From: Peptoniphilus genitalis | Lineage (GTDB): Bacteria > Bacillota > Clostridia > Tissierellales > Peptoniphilaceae | Direction: 5' to 3' | DNA length: 64,000 nucleotides | Assembly (NCBI RefSeq): GCF_023614525.1 | Contig: NZ_CP097885.1 | Coordinates: forward strand, 804,501-868,500 | Shown here: positions 36,616 through 45,541 of the stretch, in pieces | Position numbering within the stretch: the stretch's first letter is position 1 | How the letters are laid out: each line of letters begins with the position of its first letter | Position numbers and translations under genes: made by a program | The notes under the pieces: generated by a model | The model's database searches: none | What the model saw: the letters and a program-made list of their open reading frames with translations, nothing else | Told to the model about the DNA's origin: nothing

Positions 36616-37504
36616 CAATATCCTCCTTCTTTAGCACTCCACTTGCAACTGCAAGGTCTAGAACTCTTTGTGCTCCAGCAATAACTGGATAGTCAACCAT
36701 TTTTCCGTCAACTGTAATAACTCCAGAGCCCTTTCTTTCAGCTTCCTTTGAACCGGCTATAATTCTTAGTGACTTAGTAATGTCCTTTTCAGTTGGTGTG
36801 TAAACTTCATTTACAACAGCAATTTGTTTAGGGTGAATTACAGACTTACCATCAAAGCCAAGGTCCTTTATAAATTGAACTTCTTCTCTAAAGGCATCCA
36901 TGTCGCTTAAGTTTGTGTTAACTGTATCGAAACAAGCAATGCCTGCATTTCTTGCTGCAAGTACAATTTGACTTCTTGCTGCGAAAAGTTCCCAACCGTG
37001 TTTAGACCTTTGAGTCTTTAGGTTAGTAACATAGTCAGCTGCACCAAGAGCAATACCCATCATTCTTGGTGATGCCTTAGCAATATCAACTGCATTAATA
37101 ACTCCAGTTGGAGATTCAATAGCTGCCATCATTAGGGTTCTACCTTGGCAACCCATTTCTTCTTCAACTTCTGTTATTATTTCATCTACATCTATAACAT
37201 CTTGAGCAGTTTCTGACTTTGGTAGTCTGATAACATCTACCCCAGCCTTTACAACTGCCTTAATATCTTCACGTCCAAAAGGTGTATCAAGGGCGTTAAT
37301 TCTTACAACAACTTCAGTTTTTCCGTAGTCTAGAGTTTTTAGTGCATTGTAAACTAAAAATCTTGCCGCGTCTTTTTGATTTATGCTCGTAGCATCTTCA
37401 AGGTCGATCATAATTGAATCAGGACCATAGATGTGAGCATCAGTGATGTTTGCAGGGTTGTTACCTGGAAGAAACATCATTGTTCTTCTTAATCTCTCTT
37501 TCAA
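36605..37504 (-). CDS. citE: Citrate lyase beta subunit (citryl-ACP lyase)
   Basis: Cleaves citryl-ACP to oxaloacetate and acetyl-ACP, 299 aa, HpcH/HpaI aldolase fold. MFLPGNNPANITDAHIYGPD opens the protein; MIDLEDATS and VVRINALDTPFG (~60-75) and the metal-binding acidic residues in MMAAIESPTGVINA (~130) are present. The start is TTG at 37504: GGAG lies eight bases upstream and overlaps the citD stop. Coupled to citD and citF. Confidence 0.95.
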   Translation of the reverse strand: MKERLRRTMMFLPGNNPANITDAHIYGPDSIMIDLEDATSINQKDAARFLVYNALKTLDYGKTEVVVRINALDTPFGREDIKAVVKAGVDVIRLPKSETAQDVIDVDEIITEVEEEMGCQGRTLMMAAIESPTGVINAVDIAKASPRMMGIALGAADYVTNLKTQRSKHGWELFAARSQIVLAARNAGIACFDTVNTNLSDMDAFREEVQFIKDLGFDGKSVIHPKQIAVVNEVYTPTEKDITKSLRIIAGSKEAERKGSGVITVDGKMVDYPVIAGAQRVLDLAVASGVLKKEDIDEL

Positions 37505-37508
37505 AATA

Positions 37509-37790
37509 TCAGCTCCAATTATATTCTGTGCTTTCAGCTGCTCTAAAACATGCTGCTGCTACTCTTGCTTTAATTGTGTAGTCCAAGGCACCCTTGTCTA
37601 CTGCAGTAACTTTTGCATTTTCTACATCTAATTCTTTTAAAGTTTCTCTTATAACTTTTTCAATTTGTTTACCAAATTGTTTTTTTACTGAACTTTCCAG
37701 TTCAATAGATATGCCGTTTCCATCGTCAACAGTGATTAAAATATCATTTGACTCAAGAGTTCCGGCCATGGCTTCTTTTTTTAGTTTCAA
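37509..37790 (-). CDS. citD: Citrate lyase acyl carrier protein (gamma subunit)
   Basis: Small carrier protein, 93 aa, that bears the 2'-(5''-triphosphoribosyl)-3'-dephospho-CoA prosthetic group. It reads MKLKKEAMAGTLES with Ser14 as the expected attachment site, and ends with ALDYTIKARVAAA and AAE. The start is taken as TTG at 37790 because AGGAGGG stands just before it and it gives the family-standard N-terminus; an upstream in-frame ATG at 37823 would add residues not found in the family. 4 bp separate it from citE. Confidence 0.92.
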   Translation of the reverse strand: MKLKKEAMAGTLESNDILITVDDGNGISIELESSVKKQFGKQIEKVIRETLKELDVENAKVTAVDKGALDYTIKARVAAACFRAAESTEYNWS

Positions 37791-37806
37791 AAAAATCCCT
37801 CCTAGT

Positions 37807-39096
37807 CTACATGAGCGTTCCAAAGAGTATTGATCCTATGACTAGTATTATACCTCCACCAAGTCTTGATGAAAGTTGTGCATAAGAAATTAAATCCATT
37901 CTGTCAGCTGCTCCAAGAACTGCCAAGTCACCAGATCCACCTCTGTTTGCCATACATAGACCTGCTGTAACAGCAGAGTCAACAAAGAAAAATCCTACAA
38001 GGTGTCCAACAAGTCCTGAACCAATTACAGCACCAACAACAATTAAAAATGCCATAACAACATTACCAAAAGTAATTGCAGCTATAAGTTCATTAAGGTC
38101 AGTTTCAACACCAACACCAACCATAATTAAGATTACAATGTTTTTAGTGAAGAAAGATTGAACTTCTTTTGCAGCTTGTCTAAGTGATCCTGGAACAAGT
38201 CCAAGTCCATTAGCAAGAGCAACAATAATAATCATAAAAGCAAATGGGTGAATTGGCACTGAAGGAACAAGTGGATCCCAAATCTTATCAGCTACAAGCC
38301 TACCTAATTGATAGAAAGTAAGACCCATTAAGATTGCTCCAGCATAGTCCTTTAATTGTGTTGTGAATTTTTCTTCATTTTGTTCAATTTCAGGAGCTGA
38401 TCTCATAAGAGTTTTCTTGTCTCCTGTAAGACCCTTTCTTGCTTCACCAATCTTATTTAAAATACCACCAGCAATAATAGCGAAGATATTTGCAATTGTA
38501 AGAATTGAAATAGCAAATCCATAGTAGTTTGCAGCAGCATCTCCTGTAACTCTTTCATAAATTTGACTTAGTGGAACTGCACCTGCACCGTTACCTCCAC
38601 CCATTACAGGAAGAACGTATTTTAAAATAGTGTTTGCTGGAGAAACTCCAAAGAAAAGTCCTCCAATGATACCAAGAATGGCAGCACCTAAAACTCCACC
38701 AAGGATTGCTGGAATATATCCTGCAAAAGACTTGATCATAAGGTCTCTATTAAGTCCAAGAAGTGAACCAGAGATAAGCATTATGATAAAGAAGTTTAAT
38801 ACTCCCATAGGCTTTGAGTTAACAGATGAAATAAGTTCTACATATTCTTCTGGTATAACATGCAGATAAACTAAAATTGCTGTACCCAAGAAGGCAAGAA
38901 CAAGTCCACCACCAACATAAGTGTTCCAAATTGGAATCCTCTCACCAATTTCATATAAAATAATACCTATTGCGAACATCAGGGCAACTCCGCCCGCTAA
39001 ATCCTCTGACAAAACTCCCATATATGTTGCAATAAAAACAATTGCAGATAAAACCAATAACATTGGAAGATTAAGTCCAAAATATTTTTTCTTCAA
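37807..39096 (-). CDS. citS: 2-hydroxycarboxylate transporter family, citrate carrier
   Basis: A 429-aa secondary transporter of the 2HCT family (CitS/CitP/MaeN), probably bringing citrate in with cations or in exchange for a product. Eleven or so hydrophobic segments; the two GGxG re-entrant-loop motifs are visible as GGGNGAGAVPLSQ (~200) and NRGGSGDLAVLGAADR (~395). The start is TTG at 39096, eight bases after AGGAGG; an in-frame ATG at 39147 lacks a ribosome site. Citrate is inferred from the lyase operon it leads. An exact homology with Na+-coupled CitS or a precursor-product exchanger cannot be decided. Confidence 0.9.
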   Translation of the reverse strand: MKKKYFGLNLPMLLVLSAIVFIATYMGVLSEDLAGGVALMFAIGIILYEIGERIPIWNTYVGGGLVLAFLGTAILVYLHVIPEEYVELISSVNSKPMGVLNFFIIMLISGSLLGLNRDLMIKSFAGYIPAILGGVLGAAILGIIGGLFFGVSPANTILKYVLPVMGGGNGAGAVPLSQIYERVTGDAAANYYGFAISILTIANIFAIIAGGILNKIGEARKGLTGDKKTLMRSAPEIEQNEEKFTTQLKDYAGAILMGLTFYQLGRLVADKIWDPLVPSVPIHPFAFMIIIVALANGLGLVPGSLRQAAKEVQSFFTKNIVILIMVGVGVETDLNELIAAITFGNVVMAFLIVVGAVIGSGLVGHLVGFFFVDSAVTAGLCMANRGGSGDLAVLGAADRMDLISYAQLSSRLGGGIILVIGSILFGTLM

Positions 39097-39200
39097 TAGA
39101 AAAACCTCCTTTTTTCTATGATACCCCAGAAAGGCTTTCTTATTCAAGATGTTAACCCGATGAATTCGCCATCTTGCGCAAACATAAAATTGTTATAGTA

Positions 39201-39215
39201 ACAAATTTAATTTGT
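39201..39215. promoter_or_regulatory. Palindrome upstream of citS (possible operator)
   Basis: Perfect 15-bp palindrome ACAAATTTAATTTGT in the citS/SLH-CAP divergent region (39097-39398). Citrate operons are often controlled by GntR- or DeoR-type regulators, but no regulator gene is in the window. The rest of the region is AT-rich with a plus-strand TATAAT near 39313. Confidence 0.35.
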
Positions 39216-39398
39216 GGTATCGATTTACTTTTGCTAATATATTTTACTCAACTATATTGTGTTTTTATATAACTTTAATCTATTAAATTATTTGTAAATG
39301 TCTTATACTATAATTAATAAATATTTTCATCTACGACAATTTGATCAGACCTTTTTTGTCTATCAAGTTTTAATTTTTTACTTATCAAGGAGGTTTTT

Positions 39399-40649
39399 AT
39401 GAAAAAGTTTAGTAGGCTTTTATTTGTTCTTTTATTGGCTTCTTGTCTTTTAACTCCTAGCTCTCTTTTGGCAAAGGGTATGAGTGACAATAACGAAAAA
39501 ATTGAGACCTTGCAAAAAGCTGGAATCATTACTGGTTATCCTGATGGCAGCCTTGGACTAGATAAGCCCATCACTCGTGCTGAAATTGCTGTAATTCTTA
39601 CAAAAATAAAGGGCGAGCTTGTTGAAAAAAATGACCAGCAAAGTTTTAATGATGTGGGCAAGGGTCATTGGGCAAAGTTTTATGTTGAAAATGCCAGCCA
39701 AATAAAAAATCCACAGGGCATATCTGCTATTGTTGGATACCCTGATGGATCCTTCAAGCCTTCTAATCAAATCACTTACGCTGAGATTTTAAAAATTTTA
39801 GTTGCGGCAAGTAAGTCGGACTTAACACCTGCTGACGTGAAGGAATCTACTTGGCCATCATCTTGGATAGCTTGGGCAAATTCCATGGGGATAATTGGTC
39901 CTAATAGTGGGATTGAAAACCCTGAGCCAAATAAATTTGCTCCTCGTGGTCATGTCTTTACAATGGTCTATAACGCCATGTCAGATGATATCAATAAGAT
40001 TGAAACCAAGGCTCCAGAAAATATAAATGAAAAAACTAAGGAGCTTCCTAAAGAAATTAAAATAGAAAACACTGATGGCAAAAAGGCAGCTGTTGATAGT
40101 GAGATTGTAAATATAGATTCCTTTAACAAGGGAGTAACTTTTAACCACGACTTGTTCCATCAAGAATTTTTAAAGTTAATTAATGCTGACAGACAAAACT
40201 TGGGGTGTGATCCACTTGAATGGGCTGATGATTTAACTAAGGGTGCATCAACTCGTTCTGAAGAGCTTGTAGCAAATGGATCTATTGATGTAAATGGAAA
40301 ATTTCACCGACGCTTAGATGGTCGACCATGGCAAACTTCTTTAGATTATCTTGAGCCTCAAATTTCTACAACTACTAACGGTGAAAATCTTGTTGAGATT
40401 ATCAATTCTTCTAGTAATGGAAATATTGCACCTAAGACTCGAAAATTTTTAACTGATGAAAAGTTCATGGCAAAGACTCTCTATGATTTGTGGTGGAATT
40501 CACCTGGCCATCGTGACAACATGATGAATCCAAAATTTAAATATTTAAATCTTCAGCTTCGTCTTGGCGATCACGCAAAAAATGTTGACAAGGGTAAGAG
40601 GACTTTCTACTTTGTTGGAACAACTCATTTCAGAGGCGACTACAAATAA
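39399..40649 (+). CDS. Secreted SLH-domain protein with C-terminal CAP (SCP/PR-1) domain
   Basis: A 416-aa exported surface protein. A signal peptide (~1-26, with cysteine at 16 in ASCLLTPS but no firm lipobox) precedes two to three SLH repeats (~28-190; GYPDGSLG, ITRAE, GYPDGSFKP). A Lys/Glu-rich linker (~200-245) leads to a CAP domain (~250-410) with LINADRQNLGCDPLEW, GENLVEI and WWNSPGHRDNMMN. CAP proteins are extracellular and of varied function. A strong AAGGAGG precedes the ATG. It separates the two citrate gene blocks and is transcribed the other way. Confidence 0.9.
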   Translation: MKKFSRLLFVLLLASCLLTPSSLLAKGMSDNNEKIETLQKAGIITGYPDGSLGLDKPITRAEIAVILTKIKGELVEKNDQQSFNDVGKGHWAKFYVENASQIKNPQGISAIVGYPDGSFKPSNQITYAEILKILVAASKSDLTPADVKESTWPSSWIAWANSMGIIGPNSGIENPEPNKFAPRGHVFTMVYNAMSDDINKIETKAPENINEKTKELPKEIKIENTDGKKAAVDSEIVNIDSFNKGVTFNHDLFHQEFLKLINADRQNLGCDPLEWADDLTKGASTRSEELVANGSIDVNGKFHRRLDGRPWQTSLDYLEPQISTTTNGENLVEIINSSSNGNIAPKTRKFLTDEKFMAKTLYDLWWNSPGHRDNMMNPKFKYLNLQLRLGDHAKNVDKGKRTFYFVGTTHFRGDYK

Positions 40650-40656
40650 AAAATAA

Positions 40657-40691
40657 TCCCCAAGAATTTATTTCTTCTTGGGGACTTTTTT
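40657..40691 (+). terminator. Terminator of the SLH-CAP gene
   Basis: Perfect 10-bp TCCCCAAGAA/TTCTTGGGGA stem followed by six Ts. Confidence 0.92.
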
Positions 40692-40740
40692 ATGATTTCT
40701 TGCAAGATTATTTAGCAAAATTTCAAAAATTTTTTGAGGG

Positions 40741-41262
40741 CTATTCCATTGTCTCTTTAATAATTTCTCTTACTCTCTCTTCAAGTTCCTTTAGGTCGTG
40801 CCTTTCTTCCTTGATGCAGGTCCTTGCTGTGTCGCCACAAATTATGCACTTCCTCTCTGGAAGTCCCAGGGATGATCTTGAAATTTGTGAGAAGTCCTTA
40901 TCGTAGATGTCCAGGTCCAGGAGTCTTCCTCCCATTGATTCTTCTTCAACTTCCATCATTAGTTTTTTTATAACACATCCATCGCCATCAAGGACAGCAA
41001 GGTACTCCATGCCTGTGACTAAATTTTGATAGTCTTCAAATAAAATTTTTATTTTATTTTCTTCCAAAAGATTTTTAATCTTCTCTACATATTTTTTGTG
41101 AAAGCTTACTGCTTCTTCAAAGTTTTTGTCTTCGCCAGGAATGTTTAACATAAAGGAAAGGACTGGGGCCTTATAGCTTTCTGTCAGATCCTTGATCTTG
41201 TAATATCTTTTTTCCTTGGCCTCCAGCATCCTATTCATGGCAAGTATCTTAGAGTCTATCAT
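40741..41262 (-). CDS. citX: Apo-citrate lyase phosphoribosyl-dephospho-CoA transferase
   Basis: Attaches the prosthetic group precursor to CitD (holo-ACP synthase of citrate lyase), 173 aa. Landmarks are SFMLNIPGEDK (~38), GRLLDLDIYD (~131, metal-binding acidic residues) and RKCIICGDTARTCI near the C-terminus. The ATG at 41262 follows GAGG and overlaps citC by 14 bp. Last gene of citG-citC-citX. Confidence 0.92.
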   Translation of the reverse strand: MIDSKILAMNRMLEAKEKRYYKIKDLTESYKAPVLSFMLNIPGEDKNFEEAVSFHKKYVEKIKNLLEENKIKILFEDYQNLVTGMEYLAVLDGDGCVIKKLMMEVEEESMGGRLLDLDIYDKDFSQISRSSLGLPERKCIICGDTARTCIKEERHDLKELEERVREIIKETME

Positions 41263-42241
41263 TTATTATCCTCTGTCCTTCTTCTGACTTTAGAGCTTTG
41301 ATTGTTGCTTCTGGCAAAAATCTATAAGCTTCTTCAAATTTTCTTTCCTTTAAAAGAGCCCTAACTTTTGAGGCAGAAATTATTTCATTGTCCAGACTTG
41401 TCCTTGGAATTTCTACGACCTCTAGGCCATATTCTGGCAAGATTCTTTCCATGGTCTCGTTGTAATTTTTCGTAACCACATCCCTGTCTTCGCTTCCCAC
41501 AAATCTCTTTTTTATATTTAAGGCTTTTGCAAAGTATCTTCCAAAGATTTTCGTGTCAAGTTCTGAATAGGCCTTTAGAATTGTTTTTTCGTCCTTATAA
41601 AAATATGTTGGGAAGGTGTTTTTTGAAATAATATAGTCGTTGCCAGGGTGAACTATGACGTCCTCATACTCTTCCAACTCTTCCTTAACAATTTTGTACC
41701 TAAAGTCGTAGGGGAAGGTAGACCCGTCCTCCTCTACCATAAAGATGTGTAAGAGGTCAGTTTGTTTTCTCGCTTCGTTAATTAAATAGAGATGACCCTT
41801 GGTCATGGGGTTGGCGTTAATAACAATTGCGCCAGACTCCCTCTGGTCTTCAATATTTTTTAAGAGCTTGTGAAGTTCTTCTATCTTATTGTCTAAGAGG
41901 GCAACATCTTCTGTCTCTTCAACTAGAGAAAACCCAAAGTCTGCAAAAATCTTAATGTTTTTTGGCTTTGTAAAGATGAAGAGATGATTATTCCCAATCT
42001 CGTATTGATGATCAAGGAGCCTTGTGATTATTGAATTTGTAATTCCCATGCCTTGGTAGGCTGGGTCAATGGCAAAGCACTTTAGGACCCTACCCGCACA
42101 AGATCCAGTCCCAACAATTTTGTCGCCGTCAAGTGCCACAAGAGTGTAGTCCACGTCCCTCTCATAGTTTATGTCAAAGTCTTTCAAGAATTTCTCAATA
42201 TTCTTCTTTTCAAATTTCATAACTTGTCTATAATCAATCAA
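41249..42241 (-). CDS. citC: [Citrate lyase] ligase
   Basis: Acetylates the citrate lyase carrier with ATP and acetate, activating the complex; 330 aa. The N-terminal ~120 residues look like a GNAT fold (FAIDPAYQGMGITNSIITRL). The C-terminal nucleotidyl-transferase domain has INANPMTKGHLYLI with the T/HxGH-type motif (~152-160) and ISASKVRALLKE (~295). Start TTG at 42241 is chosen because GGAGGG lies five bases upstream; an ATG at 42220 has no ribosome site. Overlaps citG by 8 bp. Confidence 0.93.
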   Translation of the reverse strand: MIDYRQVMKFEKKNIEKFLKDFDINYERDVDYTLVALDGDKIVGTGSCAGRVLKCFAIDPAYQGMGITNSIITRLLDHQYEIGNNHLFIFTKPKNIKIFADFGFSLVEETEDVALLDNKIEELHKLLKNIEDQRESGAIVINANPMTKGHLYLINEARKQTDLLHIFMVEEDGSTFPYDFRYKIVKEELEEYEDVIVHPGNDYIISKNTFPTYFYKDEKTILKAYSELDTKIFGRYFAKALNIKKRFVGSEDRDVVTKNYNETMERILPEYGLEVVEIPRTSLDNEIISASKVRALLKERKFEEAYRFLPEATIKALKSEEGQRIINDRL

Positions 42242-43058
42242 TGTTTCCCTCCAAGAGATAAAAATACAGGGTGAGGATCAAAAAGTCGGCACAGCCTCCT
42301 GGACTTAGGTTTCTCCTCTTGTACTCCTCATTTATTTTTTGGATTTCTCTCATTCCATCTTCATTTTCGTACAATTTATTTTCAAGGACACGACTCGAAG
42401 TTTTTTTCAAAAATTCTAGACCCTCAAGCCCTCCTCTTTTGATTATGTTTGAGTCCTCGATAAGGGACATGAAATAAAATAGGGTACCAGTGAGGGCGTA
42501 GTCAAAATTTGTCTTCTTCTCAGCTTCCTTTAAGAAGTCAAGTCCCATAAGGGCCTTCTTAAAACCTTCTTCAGCCTCTTCCCTTATTCCCTTTAGTCCA
42601 TATTTTTTGTAATTTTTTTCGCCATGGGTTTCTGCCTTTTCAATTTTCAATTCATTGCTTATGCCACGATTTAGGTAAGCCACTCGGTCAATTACTTTCT
42701 CAAAAGAAAAGTCTTCTTTTCTCATTTCTATTGCACTTGCATAAACCATGAGACCAAGAGAAAAAATAATTCCCTTGTGAGTGTTGGCTCCGCCAGTTAC
42801 TGCTTTCATCTTGTCTTCGTAAAGCTTTCCATATTCTCTAAGCTCCAAGAAGTCCTCTCCCTTAGATTTTTCTCCAAGCTCGTAGGAAATCTTGAAGTAG
42901 TCGTAGAGGACTAGGGATGACTTCAAGAAGTCCATGTAGTCCATGTCGTCATGGGCTCCCACATCTATTAGGCTAACAAGTCCTGGCTTGGGACTTAAGG
43001 ATACCTCGTAGATGAGAGCGTAGCTAGCAAGTCTTGCGATTTTATCTGAATTTAACAT
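42234..43058 (-). CDS. citG: Triphosphoribosyl-dephospho-CoA synthase
   Basis: Makes the precursor of the citrate lyase prosthetic group from ATP and dephospho-CoA; 274 aa. Landmarks are EVSLSPKPGLVSLIDVGAHDDMD (family signature, ~16-38, shown here in part), TGGANTHKGIIFSLG (~90) and SPGGCADFLILTL near the end. The ATG at 43058 is set by GGAGGG; a longer frame to 43169 lacks a ribosome site and includes the promoter. First gene of the citG-citC-citX block. Confidence 0.92.
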   Translation of the reverse strand: MLNSDKIARLASYALIYEVSLSPKPGLVSLIDVGAHDDMDYMDFLKSSLVLYDYFKISYELGEKSKGEDFLELREYGKLYEDKMKAVTGGANTHKGIIFSLGLMVYASAIEMRKEDFSFEKVIDRVAYLNRGISNELKIEKAETHGEKNYKKYGLKGIREEAEEGFKKALMGLDFLKEAEKKTNFDYALTGTLFYFMSLIEDSNIIKRGGLEGLEFLKKTSSRVLENKLYENEDGMREIQKINEEYKRRNLSPGGCADFLILTLYFYLLEGNID

Positions 43059-43073
43059 AATCCCTCCGACTTC

Positions 43074-43102
43074 ATTATAATAAATAAAAAATCTTTCATC
43101 TA
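43074..43102 (-). promoter_or_regulatory. Promoter of citG-citC-citX
   Basis: TATAAT (43074-43079) with TAGATG (43097-43102) 17 bp upstream on the minus strand. The -35 is weak, which may mean an activator is needed. Confidence 0.55.
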
Positions 43103-43149
43103 CTTTTTTATTTTTGTGTGAGTTACATCCTATTTTTGTCAACAAAAAA

Positions 43150-43167
43150 GAGAGGTCTAGGCCTCTC
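43150..43167 (-). terminator. Terminator of ilvA
   Basis: GAGAGG/CCTCTC stem followed by six Ts on the minus strand. Confidence 0.85.
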
Positions 43168-43239
43168 AATTTTTATTTTAAAGTATTCAATTTATTTTGA
43201 TCTTAATTTCAAAAATTTTTACGCTTATATAAAATCAAA

Positions 43240-44448
43240 TTAAAATTGTGAGTCGTTGTATCTTGCCTTGTAGACATAGGCGTTTTGATTTAAGGCTGTT
43301 AAGATTTGACCTTGGTGATCCTTGTCCTTGGTGTCAATAATAATGCTGACGATCATGGAGTCTATTGTTTCCCCAACTAGGTCTACATTTTGATAAATTT
43401 GAACTATGTTGGCTCCTTGCTCTTCAAGAAGTCCTGATATCTTAGTGAGTTGTCCTGGTTGATCATCTAACTTAATCCTAAGTTCCATTCGCCTGTTGGT
43501 CTTATAAAGTCCCTTTTCAATAACCTTTGAAACTCGAGTGACGTCGATGTTTCCACCAGATAGGACGCAGCAAACTTTTTTGCCCTTGTGGTTGAACTTC
43601 CTATACATAAGGGCTGCAACTGTGGATGCAGCTGCTCCTTCCGTAATGATTTTGTTGTCCTCAAGAAGGGTTAAGATTGCAGAAGAAACTTCTCCTTCAG
43701 TTACAAGAACTATGTCGTCTACATATTCCTTTACCATCTCGTATGTAATTTCTCCTGGAGTCTTAACTGCAATTCCATCAGCAATTGTTGATCCACCCTT
43801 AACTGTTAAGATTTTTCCTTCCTTAATAGATTCATACATTGATGGAGAAATTTTTGTTTGAACTCCAATTATCTTTATTTCTGGCTTAATAGACTTGGCT
43901 GCAAGGGCAACTCCAGATATAAGACCACCACCGCCAATTGGCACAACTATAATGTCAGCGTCTGGCAGCTCTTCTAAGATTTCTAGTCCAACTGTACCTT
44001 GACCTGCAATAATTTTTTCATCATCAAAGGGCGCAATAAAAGTGTAACCTTCTTCTTCAGATAATTTTTTTGCAAAGGCTGCTGCATCGTCAAAGGAATC
44101 TTTAACAAGTTCTACTTCTGCCCCATAATTTCTTGTTGCCTTTACCTTGGATAGGGGTGCGTGATAAGGCATGCAGATAACAGACTTTATCCCTCTCTCG
44201 CTAGCTGACTTGGCAACACCTTGGGCGTGGTTACCTGCTGAGCAAGCTACAACTCCTCTTTCTGCTTCCTCATCTGATAGGGTTGCAATCTTGTTGTAAG
44301 CTCCCCTAAGTTTAAAAGATCCAGTGTCTTGTAGGACTTCAACCTTTAGATAGATGTCTTCTCCAAGGTTTGGTGCATAGACTACAGGAGTTTCCTTGAT
44401 ATGACTCCTTAGTCTTTCTCTGGCTTCGTAAACTTCTTTCACGTCCAT
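43240..44448 (-). CDS. ilvA: Threonine ammonia-lyase (deaminase) with C-terminal ACT domain
   Basis: PLP enzyme converting threonine to 2-oxobutyrate and ammonia, 402 aa. PLP lysine is K46 in SFKLRGAYNK; the phosphate-binding glycine loop is PIGGGGLISG (~183). A C-terminal ACT domain (~325-400) marks the short allosteric catabolic/biosynthetic form. The ATG at 44448 starts one base after the DUF951 stop, and its AAGGTGAG ribosome site lies in that gene's end. No other isoleucine genes are nearby, so a catabolic role (tdcB-like) is as likely. Confidence 0.92.
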   Translation of the reverse strand: MDVKEVYEARERLRSHIKETPVVYAPNLGEDIYLKVEVLQDTGSFKLRGAYNKIATLSDEEAERGVVACSAGNHAQGVAKSASERGIKSVICMPYHAPLSKVKATRNYGAEVELVKDSFDDAAAFAKKLSEEEGYTFIAPFDDEKIIAGQGTVGLEILEELPDADIIVVPIGGGGLISGVALAAKSIKPEIKIIGVQTKISPSMYESIKEGKILTVKGGSTIADGIAVKTPGEITYEMVKEYVDDIVLVTEGEVSSAILTLLEDNKIITEGAAASTVAALMYRKFNHKGKKVCCVLSGGNIDVTRVSKVIEKGLYKTNRRMELRIKLDDQPGQLTKISGLLEEQGANIVQIYQNVDLVGETIDSMIVSIIIDTKDKDHQGQILTALNQNAYVYKARYNDSQF

Positions 44449-44449
44449 T

Positions 44450-44674
44450 CTACTCACCTTCTTTTTTATGATGGACAATACTTACAAATTTATCTCCTTC
44501 TAAAATTTTTCTAACTCTTTTTTCAAAATCCATGCGGCTCATCCAAACAACTCTATCACAACCCAGGCACTTTAATTTCATATCGGCGCCCTTTCTTGCT
44601 ATTTCCCACTTGTTTTCACCACATGGGTGCCCCTTCTTTAGGGTTACTATATCGCCTAGTTCATAGTAAAGCAT
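44450..44674 (-). CDS. DUF951-family small protein
   Basis: A 74-aa cytosolic protein of the DUF951 (YyzM-like) family. It shows YYELGDIVTLKKGHPCGENKWEI and a paired-cysteine motif CLGCDRVVWMSR (~36-47). Function unknown. The second in-frame ATG (44674) is better spaced from AGGAG than the first (44680). It overlaps the end of the MscS gene and is followed by ilvA without a gap. Confidence 0.85.
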   Translation of the reverse strand: MLYYELGDIVTLKKGHPCGENKWEIARKGADMKLKCLGCDRVVWMSRMDFEKRVRKILEGDKFVSIVHHKKEGE

Positions 44675-45539
44675 GATCATCTTCTCCTTTTATAAACTTA
44701 TTCCTAATCATAGGAGACTTAATATTTTCTCTCTGCATTGTTTTTAAAATCTCGGACCTAAGAGCAAACTCAAGGTCGTATTGTCTGCCCTGCCTTGTGT
44801 AGTAAACAAGGGCCATCTTGTAGGCATCTTTTCCATTTTCAGTAACTCCCCACAAGTTTGGTCCAATAACCATGTCTTCGTGGTCCCTATACTTTTCTAT
44901 AGCTGCCTTAATTTTTTCTTCCACAAAGTCTGGGTCGCAAGAATTGTCTAGGTAAAATTCAATTTTTGTCCTGATGTTTGCCCTTTCCTTGTTGGAAATA
45001 ATTGAAATGTTGCTGTTGGGAATGACGTGAAGAATCTTGTCAAAGTCACGAATTTTTGTAACCCTAAGTCCCAAGTCCTCTACAACTCCTTCGATGTCGC
45101 CAATCTCAACTAGGTCGCCAACAGAGTATTGGTCTTCAAAAATTATAAAAAAACCATTGATAAAGTCCTTAACAAGACTTTGGGCACCAACACCAATTGC
45201 CAGTGAAAACACACCAAGAGTTGCAATAATTGGCGCAATAGAAATGTTAAAGACGCTCATAACTATGGTAACTCCAATAAAAATTAGGATTACCTTGATT
45301 ATACGTCTGATTAAGTTTGTAACAGTTACAATCCTGTTGTAGGATCCCTTTTCTTTTATCTTATCTGAATTTAATTGTCTTCCAATAAAGGAATCTATTA
45401 TTTTTAAAATTACAAAAGTTCCAATAACTACAAGGGCAACTACAAGGAGTCTCTCCCAGGATTCAAGACCTCTAAAAGTTGATCTCAGAGCCTGGTCTGC
45501 TTCACTTGCAACAGCGTCTGTGTTTTTTTCTATGTTCAC
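44661..45539 (-). CDS. MscS-family small-conductance mechanosensitive channel
   Basis: A 292-aa membrane protein that releases solutes on osmotic downshock. Three hydrophobic segments (~30-50, ~75-95, ~98-125) end in the pore-lining helix GVFSLAIGVGAQSLVKDFINGFFI. The beta domain starts at YSVGDLVEIGDIEG. The start is GTG at 45539, with GAGGTG overlapping the stop of the upstream gene. Part of an apparent operon 46621-43240. Confidence 0.9.
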   Translation of the reverse strand: MNIEKNTDAVASEADQALRSTFRGLESWERLLVVALVVIGTFVILKIIDSFIGRQLNSDKIKEKGSYNRIVTVTNLIRRIIKVILIFIGVTIVMSVFNISIAPIIATLGVFSLAIGVGAQSLVKDFINGFFIIFEDQYSVGDLVEIGDIEGVVEDLGLRVTKIRDFDKILHVIPNSNISIISNKERANIRTKIEFYLDNSCDPDFVEEKIKAAIEKYRDHEDMVIGPNLWGVTENGKDAYKMALVYYTRQGRQYDLEFALRSEILKTMQRENIKSPMIRNKFIKGEDDHALL

Positions 45540-45541
45540 TT

